Made by a program: the position numbers and the translations under genes. DNA of 64,000 nt, from positions 419,877-483,876 of the forward strand of contig NW_005434666.1 in NCBI RefSeq assembly GCF_000315625.1. The letters run 5' to 3'. The DNA is from Guillardia theta CCMP2712. Its lineage: Eukaryota > Cryptophyceae > Pyrenomonadales > Geminigeraceae. Positions 10,424 to 21,016 of this stretch are shown one piece after another; position 1 is the stretch's first letter, and each line of letters opens with the position of its first letter. The notes under the pieces are model-generated. The model searched no databases, was not told the DNA's origin, and saw only the letters and a list, made by a program, of their open reading frames with translations.

Positions 10424-12839
10424 TCAGTTCGACTTCTTCTGTCTGGCCTCAAGCACGGAGGCATGGGCTGTCATCGCCCTTAACCTCTCCACGAGCGAAG
10501 GATGCGAATTGTTGTATGCACTCCAAAGAGGGTCCGGGTCGAGGTTTGATTTGTTCTGCACAAGAGCAAGCATAGTCAACAACAATCACCAGCCTTGTCA
10601 TGACCATGCTCATCATTGAACGTCAAACAGCAAGAAACCCATCATCGGAACAGTCATCGACAAACCTCCGTGCTGATCTTCACGAGCGCTGCTGCAAGCT
10701 CCTTGCCGTGTCCCTGCTCTACGGCAAACCTGTCGGCCTGATGGCAAATAAGAGCTAACAATGTGAGCAAGAGGACTGAACCTCAAACTCGAACATCCTT
10801 GTCACGAACTGCTGGAAGAACTGCACGAAATGCTCCACAGGGTTGACTGAGTGGAGACGTGAGCAAGACAGGAGGAGGAGGAGGAGGAGGAGGAAACCCA
10901 TGTTGGAGAAGAGAATCAGGCCAATGATGACAGGCCTCTTGCTCTGAAACCCGAAGGCGGCGTACATCTCTTGAGGGGAAGCAGTCAGGTCAGTGGCGGC
11001 GCAGAGGAGGCAAGGACCTTGGTTGTGGAGCATGTAGCCAAACATGTAGAAGAAGATCAGCAGGTGGAGCTCGGCGACGAAGAGCTGAGGCAGGCTCAGA
11101 GTGAGGGACGTCGATTGTCGCGGCAGCATCACTGACCTGTTTGTAGATGTGCGCCTTTGCCCAGTGTCCGAGTTCGTGACCTGACAAGAGATTGAGAGGA
11201 GCGAGTGAGAGCGGGGAGAAGGACCTAAGATCGCAACGATCTCTTCGATCTTACAGCCCGAGCTCTTGCTTTCCTTTGACTTGCCAGTCTCATCCTGACC
11301 ATTCTTCTGTAAGCCAGTCAGGCACTCAAGACATCGTAGAGACGCGATGCTGCCTACTTCTTCTTTCCCCAGGAGAGACAGGTTGAGAGTGTCAAAGAGC
11401 ACAACACGCTTGTTGTTCCCAAAGCCTGTCTGAGTCTCACAGGAGAGAAGCAGGAAGGACGGCAAGTGTCACTTGCCGTAGAAATATGCGTTGCTGTGAC
11501 TTGACCGGGTGGAGCCTGGGAGCCTTTAGATTTCTCCTCTGCCCCAGACAGAAACGTTGCTCACCATCGACCACAAAGAGCTTTTTCAGCGGGAAATTGT
11601 GTGCTCGCGCAAGATCCTCTATTGCCGACTTCAAACTTCCGTCCTGTGGCCTCTAAGATCGTGAGGAAGAGCATGACAAGAGAGTTGCCTTCAAGGGTGT
11701 GAAGGTGTTGAACAAGGGCTGCAGCATCAGCAGCATCAGTCTCCCATCCTCGTCAGATTGGTTGCTACTGCCTGACCTGTATGACTTGAGGATAGATGGT
11801 CTGAAACACCAGCACAAGCACAAGGCAGAAACTCCAGATGTAAAACCAAAAGTCTTTCCCTCCCCAGATGATGATGTGAATTCCTTCAGAAATGTCACGA
11901 TAGCTTCCATGTACTCTTGTAGACGTGAAACACACCGCCAGCAACCGCAGGAAACAGAAGCACTGGCGACGTTCAGTCAGTTTCTATCCTTCATGGCAGG
12001 TGGTGAAAGGATGGGAAGGGCAACTAGAGCAGAACAACAAGGGCAAGAAAGACCAAGAGATTAGAGGAGAGAGATGTGAGAGAGAAGGGACGAGAGATGA
12101 GAGGCAAGACATGCTCATACCGACAACCAGAAAGAAAGTCTTGACTTGATCCATGAACCAAAGGCTGAGAGTCTGCTTGTTGAAACCTCGCTCATCGCGT
12201 CAGTAACATCGAGTGTGCCATCGCCTTAGTCGTTCCACCATGTCGCTCCTCGATCACGAAGGTCTGATAGAGATCCAGGGGCGCGGACTCGATGATTGAC
12301 TTGGCGTAGAGCCTGCGGGTCTTCAGCATCACCCTTGACATCGTCATGGTCCTTACACAATGCAGAAAGAGACGGACTGCCAGATCTCATTCTGCTCAGA
12401 GAAGCCCAAGGGCTTTATGAGGATAAGGGAGACTTCCCACATCCATAACAATCCTCCCATCAGGTAGAAAAAGATGGTCGCTGTTATGTTGACCCCCGAC
12501 GACATCATCTCGAAGCTGATCTTGTCTCTGCTGTATTCGTTCGCCTTCAGGAATTCCTCCTGCATGATCCAGTCAGAGTGCCGGAGGTCGGTCCAGACAC
12601 TGGCATGCAAGAGCTCACCTCTGTCACAATTCCCTGCAGCTCCTGCGGGAGCTTCTTCTGGCAGAGTTTCTTGTGCTGCCGAAGATCGAAGTATAACTCC
12701 ATGGCCCATGAGAGCACCGAGAACAAGAGGAAAAGTTCTGAAGGGACTGTCAGGACACTCTCTTGGCCTCCTCCCTCACTTCCTGCTCCTCCTCTCCCTC
12801 CCCTCCCCTTGCCCTCCCCTTACCAAAAAATGCAACCAT
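10424..12839 (-). CDS. CAAX prenyl protease 1 (STE24/ZMPSTE24 family)
   Basis: Zinc metalloprotease of the ER and inner nuclear membrane that removes the C-terminal tripeptide from prenylated CAAX proteins. Sixteen exons from ATG at 12839 (first exon 12824-12839) to TGA at 10424 sum to 493 residues, close to the 475 of human ZMPSTE24. Landmarks in order: an N-terminal membrane segment ending F-D-L-R-Q, E-E-F-L-K-A-x-x-Y, F-V-I-E-E-R-H-G-F-N, F-N-T-F-T-P-L, S-H-S-N-A-Y-F-Y-G-F, K-R-V-V-L-F-D-T-L, the zinc motif H-E-L-G-H-W (exon 11137-11180), A-A-F-G-F, F-E-F-E-A-D with the third zinc-ligand Glu, and S-H-P-S-L-V-E-R-L. All catalytic residues are kept, so it should be active. Two introns need GC donors (11644-11688 and 11426-11476). 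One very short intron (31 nt, 11884-11914) is needed to avoid a stop. Confidence 0.92.
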
Positions 12840-13409
12840 GATCCACCTTGTTGGGCACCAATCGCCCCCTCATCCCCCTCACTACCCATCTTGGAAGCCC
12901 GCCCCAGAGTGGCCCCAGAGCTGTCCTGAAATCGCTCAGCGGTACTGATTTTTTAACTTACCACCTTTGAGTAAAAGACTGAGCTGGACTCACGGGCCCC
13001 GGGGTCCGATCCCGGCACTCAGCCGCCCGACACTGAGCGGCCGCGGGCCCTATGGCTAAGTTCGGCTGCCACAGTGCCACCGTCATCAGTGCCGTTTAAT
13101 TCGGCTGCCACAGTGCCACTGCTAGCCGCGTCTTGCAGTGCCACTGCTAGCCGCGTCTAGCAGTACGGTCATGTACAAAAAAAGTTGAAGTTCCTAATCA
13201 TGAATCATTGAATAATAATAAGACACGAGATGATGAGCTACTATAACGAGAAGAGAGTCGAAGGGCAGCGAGAGAGAGTCTGTAGAAGCTTGAGGAAAAC
13301 TGGGTGGCGACTAAGGGAGAGGACTCGGTCACTGAAAACAAGTTCGTGGGAAGATAGCCGAGAAAAATCCACTGTGGAGGTGAGTGATTTGGCGATCATC
13401 GCCGATGCT
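12840..13409. other. Intergenic region with GC-rich palindromes and direct repeats
   Basis: Between the STE24 start codon and the 3' end of the channel gene. It contains GGCCCCGGGG and GCGGCCGCGGGCC palindromes near 13000-13050 and the direct repeats listed next. No coding exon is apparent. The STE24 promoter must lie here. Confidence 0.45.
13058..13165. repeat. Direct repeats TTCGGCTGCCACAGTGCCAC and GCAGTGCCACTGCTAGCCGC
   Basis: A 20-bp unit (TTCGGCTGCCACAGTGCCAC) occurs twice about 40 bp apart. It is followed by two overlapping copies of a second unit built on CAGTGCCACTGCTAGCCGCGTCT. These are imperfect nested tandem repeats with no ORF. Confidence 0.75.
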
Positions 13410-16400
13410 TCAGAAGATGATGTAGGAGGGCTCGATGTCCGACTGCGGTTCGTTGGCCTCCCTCCTGGGCGAGAGCGCGCCTATTCGGTTCTCCGCCTTG
13501 ACCGACACGAGGGGAGCTCGGTTGCCAATGACGATGCCGTTCCCCTCGCCCTCCTTGTGACTCTCCTCCTCCTCCCCCTTGAGCTGGTTCGACCCATGGC
13601 CAGGACTGCCGCTAGAGCTGCGCCGATCTCCGTTCGACCTCGTCAAGACCGTACCTCGCTTCCCCTTCGCCATCACCGCAGAGTTCTCTGCGACTGCGTC
13701 AGGGGTGAGGGCGAGAGGGAGGGAGAAGCATCACTGGAGAGGAGGAGCTTCAGCGCTGTCAGGGTCACCGCCTTCTCTGAGTCAGGATCGTCGACCTCCA
13801 TCAGGGCCTGGAGTGGGTGAAGTCTCAACTATTTGACAGCCGCGCCCGCAGTGAGCTCACCTTGGTGATCATCCGGTTTGTGTAGTGCTCGAGCTGCGTG
13901 GTGTGTCACTTCTCCGTTGCTCCTCGCATGCTCGCTTGCCTGTCTCTTCATGATCTTGGTGAAGCCCTCATAGTTCACAAGCTTGTCATGGGTGCACCTG
14001 AAGAGACCATGAGCAAGCAACGAAACCAAGGAGGAGGAGCAGGACAGTGAGAAGTGCTCGGTTAGAAAGTCAAAGTCATCGTATGTCAAATGAATCTTGG
14101 GTTTAGTTCCCAGCATCTGTGGCTAAGTCAAGCCCGAAACCCTGAGCTCCTCTACTGGACCTTCAAGCCCAGTTGCAGATCGTCGAAGCTAAGCGCTGGC
14201 TTCTCGTCCAGGTTCACAGCCTGGACAGCATGCGATTAGATAAAGAAAGAGCGAAACACAACAAGCAAGCATGCGTGAGAGGGAGAAGGACACGAGGAAT
14301 CAAGGAAAGGGCTCGAAAAAGCTTAAATGATTGAGTAGGACAAAATCAAAAGTGAAATGGGTGGGAAGAGGATGCTGTGATGAATTCTGCTCCCTCTCCT
14401 CTCCTCTCCTCTCCTCTCCTCTCCTCTCCTCTCTTTCACCTTGAACAACGCAAGCGTCATGTCATGCAAATGCTCTAAGCTCTCGAAGGCTGCCAGCTGT
14501 TGGGCATGGGGTGAGGAGAAAGAGACAAGGAGGGACAGGCAGGAAACCTGATCCATGATCACGTCCAGGCAGAACTCTGAAGCACTGACCACCCGTCAGC
14601 AAGATCATCGAGACCCTCCCGTTATCCCGCTCCTCTCTCCACCTGTGCATGCGAGATCCTTGCTTCTCAGCCTTCTCGTTCTTGACAATCTGAGGGGAGA
14701 TGGTCATTCGCAATTCAGAGAACCGTGTGATGAGCAAGGCGATAATCGCTCTACTTGCCTGATCCTCCTGTGCAACAGATCTGGTGAAGTTGTCGAGCAG
14801 CACGGCAACGACGACGTTCAACAAGACCATCCCCGTGATTATCTGTTGACGTGTCACTTTCACTTCCCTCCCTCCGCCCCGGTGAGAGTGACTGCGACTG
14901 ACCGAGTACGACGTAAAGAAGATCATGACCTTCCCATCGAACTCGTTCTGTCCCACCTGCTCCTAGATCAAACTCCTCCACATAGCGTCGCAATAAGTCC
15001 TCCTCGCATGCTCCCTCGCCTCTCGCCCGCTCAAACTTTCCTGCCACCTTTCCCCTCTCCCTCCTTAGCTGGTGCCTTCCTGCCACTCACATCGCATACG
15101 CCTGCCGGGTCGCCAGGTGGGTTCGGCGTGCCGACCTCCTTGCCGTTCTGGACACAAACGTAGAAGAGAGATCTTGCCAGCACTCTCAGCTCTAGCAGAT
15201 ATCAGTCGCTGCAATTTGTCACCTGGCAAGCATCGATGCCCAGCTATCCCCCGTTGCGACCTGATAATGCACAAAAACATCATGACGAGTATGTGCAAGG
15301 GGAAGGAGGAGAAGGAGGAAGGGTGAGAGAAGGAGCAAGTATGATTTTGAGCAGCAGAGAGAGAACAAAAATCTGAGCAAGCTTGAGGAAGGAAGAGAAC
15401 TGCAACAAGAGGAAGGCAGAGAAAAAGCTGTACGCAAAGGAAATTGAGGAGGAACGAGCGATACCTGATACATGGAGAACATCGACTCGTGAAGGTTCGA
15501 AAACTCTTGAGCTCGGGTCCCGTAGAGTTCAACGGCTAAGATGGCATACCTGAAAGAAGGGACTCAGTTTGAATGTGCTAGAGAGCAACCAAGGACGGGC
15601 GGAAGTCATACGAGAGGAAGGGTAATGATTATGCAATTTTGGGATAGAAAGTTCTCACATGACGATCACTACAACGAGGACAAGGACAGAGTTGAGGACA
15701 GGGATCAACGATCCGATGCTGGGTAAGAATAATCAGTAGGTTCGAGCAGTAGGAAGCAAGTCACATGGCATTGAAGAGGATCCTCAGAGACGTGAGTTTG
15801 CGGAATAATCGAACCTGAAGCAAAGCAAGAGTCGTGTGAAGAAAAGGAGAAAGAATTGAGGAGGGGAAAACTTACAGCTCGAAAGACTCGAAGAAGTCGG
15901 AGGGAGTTTATGATTGGAATATCTGTTGGTTGGATCAGACCTCTTCGTATGGTCTTTCATACACTCACTGACTGACGGGAGAAGTGCAACTATAGAGAAG
16001 GTGACAACAATCTATGCAGGTGTTAGACCTGCACGCTAAAGAAAATGGACAAGACAGATCAAGAAATCAGAGAATGGAGACAATAAACGCACAAAGTCAA
16101 AAATGTTCCATCCGTCCGTCACAAACTGCCAGAAGAAGTGGATCGCTATGTTCCACAACAACTCGAAAGCTAAGAAGGAGGTGAAAATGATGTCCATATT
16201 GCCGAAAAACTGCGAATGTTTGATCAGGCATCCAATCTTCTTGGAAGCTAGCCTATACATTATCCCAGTAGGAATTGGGCGTTGGGACCACCTGAGCGTA
16301 AAACACGGCATTGAGTGACATCAACACGAAGGGCAAACAACTCACTTGAGCCTCAGCGATATTGAGAATGAAATTGAGTGCGATGACTGAGGCCACGACA

Positions 16401-17667
16401 CCCTGAAAAGCCGCATCGTCACTTCATGATCAGATGGTCAAGTTGTTCTATGCAACATCGCATATAAACAAAGAATGTCAACAGCCTGAGATAATCTCAA
16501 GCACAGAGGAAAGTCATGGCAAGGCAGGTCAAAGGAAATCGTTCGGTTGCGTTAATTTCAATCATTGAGAGATACCTGAAACAATTTCGAATGGTACATT
16601 CTCGCCGACTTGTCTCGTATCAGTTTGAGCTGTAAGACCCATCAAAAGAGCTGAATGGTACACAAGAGATGAATACTGTCGACTTAGTCTCCCTCTCCTT
16701 CTTACTAGCAGCAGCTTTGGAGGCCTTGGTTGGAACAAGGTGTCATTATTCCTGCAAGTGAACCGGTCCATCTCTATTTCTGTACCTGACGAATGAAATT
16801 CATCCATTCTTCTGCCTTTTCCTTATTCTCTACTCTGAGCACAATGGTCCTGCCTGCATTACTTCCCTCCTCTGATGTTGTGATCCAGAAGCAGTCGTCC
16901 TCGCTGAGACCTTTGTTTCCCGATTGCCTTGTGCTTTGCCTTCCATTCGCCGCATCCACATCTGAGTTAGTCTGAACAGCAAAGTTAAAGCATTCCAGAG
17001 AAAGTCTTCTTGCATCAGGATTAAAAACATTGATACGGACAGCACCATCTCCACATACAATTTGCACGAATGAAGCACAAATGTTTCAGGAAAGGTGCAC
17101 ACGAATCTTGTGGTTCGATGGACTCACCGACATGAAAGCCAACGTGCTGGCTAACTTTGCGCCCGCAAGGGACACACTCTGATCTACCTTTAGCTAGAGA
17201 AAGCAAGTCAAGGTCATCAATAAGGCAGTCTGTCTTATCATTACTGCTGTCCTGACATTGACGATCTCATGCAGAGGGACTACATCTCGTGCCTGTCCTC
17301 AACCAATTCAACGAGATCTCATCCCATGTCAATGGCTTACGCTCTTATTTCCTTGCTTGGCAAGATAAAGATGCGTTGTTGTCACCACCAACGTCCTGGA
17401 CAAGCATCAAATCCACATAGATAAAGTGTAGAGAAACAAGAGGATGATGTACCTCTCTTGCCAGTCGTGCCTTCCACCCGAGCACAGTTTCCACACGCTT
17501 CCTGATTTCACGACATCTCCCTCAAACACCATTTCGCTGTCCTCGTCATCTTTATTGTTCAGGATGCCATGCAGGGCATTTGAAGACTCATTGGATGAAC
17601 GGGGTTGGGTTGCATACTGTTCTTGGTTCTGCACGCTGGCGAACACAATCGCTGCACGTTGAGCCAT
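13410..17667 (-). CDS. PH-domain voltage-gated cation channel (single 6-TM domain, EF-hand-like tail)
   Basis: A plasma- or organelle-membrane channel read in at least 18 exons. The N-terminus (ATG at 17667) leads into a PH domain: K-S-G-S-V-W-K-L with W-Q-E-R at 17440-17500, then V-V-T-T-T-H-L-Y-L, R-D-V-V-P-L, and a final helix A-E-E-W-M-N-F-I-R near 16790. S1 is near 16390, S2/S3 near 16180-15980 (F-E-L-L-W-N, D-G-W-N-I-F-D-F-I-V). S4 has Arg at every third residue (L-R-L-L-R-V-F-R-A-V-R-L-F-R). S5 is near 15660. The pore has the filter T-G-D-S-W near 15240. S6 holds V-L-L-N-V-V-V-A-V-L-L near 14810. C-terminal exons resemble the EF-hand-like region of such channels (L-S-F-D-D-L, K-I-H-L-T-Y-D-D-F). 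The Asp-containing filter suggests Ca2+/Na+ permeation, an inference. The PH domain suggests phosphoinositide targeting. The extreme C-terminus to 13410 is less certain. Confidence 0.85.
14391..14433. repeat. (CTCCT)n pentanucleotide repeat in an intron
   Basis: About eight copies of CTCCT/TCTCC between two C-terminal exons of the channel gene. It falls in the intron after the exon ending A-L-F-K. Confidence 0.8.
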
Positions 17668-20472
17668 CACACTGAAGCAGGCAGACTTGTTGGTTTACAC
17701 GACAGCTCGTGTAGCAACAGATGCAGGAGAGAGAGCTCCACTCTTGATGGATGATCCTCCTCCTGCTTTTTACGACCAAAAATGGACCACAGGTTTCTAG
17801 GCCTTGCAGGGAGCAGCTGGCACCATCCTGTGGATTCAAGGCAGTCAAATAGCAGAAGAAGGATCCTGAACGTTCAAGTGAAGACAAATGAGGCTGCAAT
17901 ATGGTCGATCAGGGACTATGTTCTTTGAACCTCTCAAGTTGTTGTTGCCACTGTGAAAGCTTCTTTACCCCCAAGCATCGGATTCAAGATTTCAGCTCTA
18001 GGAGTGGGGAAAGGAGCCTGCTTGTAGTTCAACAAGGCAAGTGCAAGGCAAGCTACAATGAAACAAAGAAATAAGCTCGAACAAGCTTGCATGCATATGT
18101 GAAGTTAACAGTTGATCAGTGTGCGGTGTGCAAAGAGACGATCGATCAGGAGAGATTGGAGTGGGCGAGAAGAGACAACAAGGATCAAGATGGTGAAAGA
18201 ACAAGTGCCGTGCTAACGAGATCACGACAAACGGGTGAGATCAGCGACGGGAAACGCTTATCAACCCCGGCATAGCGCTATGTCCCCCATAATTTTGTGC
18301 CTCTCCATCCCGAACCCAATAGAACCCACCCAATAGGACCCACCCAATAGGACCCACCCAATAGGACCCACCCTTGGGCATTTACATACCCAAAAGCCCT
18401 TACAATAATGCCCGACTTTTCCACCCCTGTAGGAAAAACCCTAGTACCCCACCACCCTCTGACCGCCCACCACCCATACATATACTAGAATCAGCCCACC
18501 CCCCACCCCCTTTCTTGATTTTTTTGACCGCACCCTTCCATACTTACGAGGATCACCAGGGTAATAATACCAAGTACAGAATACGCCTATGAATAATAAA
18601 AAACCTAGCCTGCCTATCTCCGACAACCACCCCCATGTAGAGATCCCACCCCCACCCCCTGACGGTCCAGCCGGGGAACTCAGTGCCTTCCGCCGCAGGG
18701 CCCGGGGGGCTGCTCCGGGGGGCGGCCCCGGGGGCCCGGGGCCGGCCCAGCCTGCCCGGCACTGCGGCAAGTTCCGGCGGGCCGAGTCACCGACTCACTA
18801 AACTTGAAACTTGCCAAGTTGATCATTCTTGACCCATCGGCGAGCGGCCCCAGGCTGCCAACCGTGTTGTCCCGGTTGGCTCAGTACTTCACTTAACCGC
18901 CGGCCGGGCCGTAGTAACCTGAGCGGCCCGGACAGGACCCGGCATTCCGAGTTCCGAACTCCGACGAAGCCTTCCGCGGCCGCGTGACCAACTTCCGCCA
19001 GCGTCGAAAGATCGCTGTGCGGCGCGGCCGCCGCCGAAGGAACGGGGGCCGTTTAGTACGGAATGAGCCGCTGTGACGGGCCCTGCATACGGCGGCCCGA
19101 ACTTCGGTCGGAATGCACCCGCGATGGCATGCCATGATGGCAGCGAAGCCGGGACCGTCCGACACTGAGGCCGGGCCCCGGCAGTGAGGCCTTGCCAGTC
19201 CCAGTCCGTGACTGACTCCCGAGCTGAGTCACTCGGACTGTCCGCCTCCAGCCTGGCTCCCGGCGGGCCCGGCGCCGGGGGGCCGCAAGGAAAAGTATAG
19301 TACCGGTACTTTTGATACCAAGTCCTCGTTATGAAGGGGGTAGATGCTGTGGGTTTTGAGGGGTGGGTCCTGGGGTGGGGTACGAAAGGAACCTTGAAAG
19401 GGGGGTGAAGGGGTGGGGTAAAGTTACAAAATGGAAAGTTGGAAGTTTGAAAGTTGATTTTTGGTTGGAAAATGATTGCAAAGTACACGGTTACGACCGT
19501 TACTAATACGAGTCGGTGACCCTCCGCCTGTGAACAATCCGATCCTCGAAAGGCAATAGAAGGACAGCAAAGGATAATTAGTAAGGGATGATCCGGGACA
19601 TATTTGACGTGTCCCGGGCAGCGACCAAGAAGGTATCAGCGGGGGCCGTCGCTGATGCTCACGGATTCCACCGATGACAACCCGATCCTCATCCACAGTT
19701 CCGAGGGGTAGGTTGGTTATACCCGTGATCAGTCCGCAGTGGACCTAGGCATGGGGGGTGGGGGTGGATATTTCAATATCCTATGTCTATGGATACGGGT
19801 TGGTCATAGACGGGGTCAGAGGAAAGGACGTCACGTCCATATGTCTGCCGTGAGTCGGGGGACCGAATCGAGCCGGAAGCATATTTTTTTGAAAGGGAGA
19901 TATTTCAATTTTGAAAAATATCACTTTCGTAGTTTGATCACAGTGCAAGGATCCAGATTTATGTCATCAGTGTCATACTTTACTACACATTTCGCATCCT
20001 TTCTATCCTTCACACAACTTACCCGTACAATCCTCTTCTCCGACCCCACCCTTTGCCTTCCCCAAGGATCGCATCTTTTGGTGATGGTCAGCAATCGTCA
20101 GTTACCCCACCCTCGAAAACATCATTAAAAGGGGGGTCCTCCTTTCTGGGGCCGAGCTGCAGGGGATGTCAGGGGTCCTTTCCACTAGTTTCATGGGGGT
20201 TAGGGGGTGGGATCCTCCGCAGCCAAATACAGAGCAAATCGCTCTGCCTTCTGCCCCCTTGCTTCTGCCTTCTTCCTCTACCTCCTTACCAGAATCCTTT
20301 TACCCTGTATCCTTTCTGATTGTACTGTGGACTCTTCCCCCTTTTATCTGCCGGCCTCACCTTGGCTCTTCCTTCTTCGGCAAGCAGATCATTCTTGTTT
20401 CATCTCCTACATTCCTTGTTTCGTTCATCTCCTTTGCCCTGCACGTAAACCTACGACAACGACGAATTACTG
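17668..20472. other. Long intergenic region with GC-rich island
   Basis: About 2.8 kb without a gene I can support. 17668-18290 is the channel's upstream region. 18290-18560 has G/C-skewed tandem repeats and C-rich tracts. 18650-19300 is very GC- and CpG-rich (GGCCCCGGGGGCCCGGGG near 18722), with phrases such as TTGCCAAGTTGATCA. 19320-20230 returns to mixed composition with GGGGTGGGG tracts on the + strand. Short open frames in the island look like composition artefacts. This may be a degraded repeat or mobile-element remnant; no transposase, reverse transcriptase or terminal repeats were found. Confidence 0.45.
18307..18374. repeat. 15-bp tandem repeat (CCCAATAGGACCCAC)
   Basis: Four near-perfect copies of CCCAATAGGACCCAC. 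The minus strand reads as repeated GTGGGTCCTATTGGG, with regularly spaced G-triplets that could fold as a G-quadruplex. There are no spacers, so it is not a CRISPR array. Confidence 0.8.
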
Positions 20473-20868
20473 ATGTGCAATGACAATCTGATTGAATTGA
20501 GGGAGACTGAAACAAAGCTGGCCACTAGAATCAGTGGAATGATTCATATTACAGACTTATATTTCTACGACGAGTTGAGGCGTACAAAAGGACCGCAAGA
20601 AGCTGGAGAATGGCTGCTGAGCCAGACGAAATCCTGCACAACTACGAATAGCACAGCAACTTCTTCACCTACATTAATCGCTGCTCGAGCCGAATGGAAA
20701 GACAGGTGTCATGGCAAGTGCAGGCTTGATTGTGGCGATTTTGACTGCAAGGGTTCATATGCGGCGAATGATATAATCGAGCAAAAGAATGATAGATGTA
20801 TGAAGAAGATAGGATCGAAGATCGGACTTCTGTTCACAGATGCTGCTCACCTGCTATTGCAAGATTGA
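20473..20868 (+). CDS. Hypothetical Cys-containing protein (131 aa)
   Basis: ATG-initiated single open frame that I do not recognise. The middle contains C-H-G-K-C-R-L-D-C-G-D-F-D-C, a cluster of four Cys that could bind metal or form disulfides, within a Thr/Ser-rich and basic context. There is no clear signal peptide or membrane helix in this exon, but hydrophobic open frames just upstream (20200-20470) could be an earlier exon. It converges on the PA-domain gene, with stop codons 149 bp apart. It could be a chance ORF; codon composition resembles real exons nearby rather than the repeat DNA to its left. Confidence 0.4.
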   Translation: MCNDNLIELRETETKLATRISGMIHITDLYFYDELRRTKGPQEAGEWLLSQTKSCTTTNSTATSSPTLIAARAEWKDRCHGKCRLDCGDFDCKGSYAANDIIEQKNDRCMKKIGSKIGLLFTDAAHLLLQD

Positions 20869-21016
20869 ATGTTCTTCTGTATCTTAGAATGTCGTGTTCA
20901 TATACAATTCATTAAATGTACATATAGCAAGTGCCCCTCGTATTCCAGATACTTTCGGAGTGATAGTACTGAATATCTTTTCTGTCACTCTATCCACTTG
21001 ACTGCAACTCAATCAG

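Noticed and set aside
12988-13020. tRNA-like T-arm (GGGGTCCGATCCC)
   Set aside because: The stem does not pair over five base pairs and no acceptor or anticodon arm can be drawn; no other convincing tRNA was found on either strand.
13230-13820. + strand frame of 196 codons at the channel 3' end
   Set aside because: Arg-rich translation without domain; it lies opposite the channel's Ser/Lys-rich C-terminal exon, so it is more likely a mirror frame.
18307-18374. Possible CRISPR array
   Set aside because: Repeats are directly adjacent with no unique spacers, and the genome is eukaryotic.
17668-20472. Retrotransposon or DNA transposon in the large intergenic region
   Set aside because: No reverse transcriptase, integrase, transposase, LTR or terminal inverted repeats could be recognised; only GC-rich degenerate sequence is seen.
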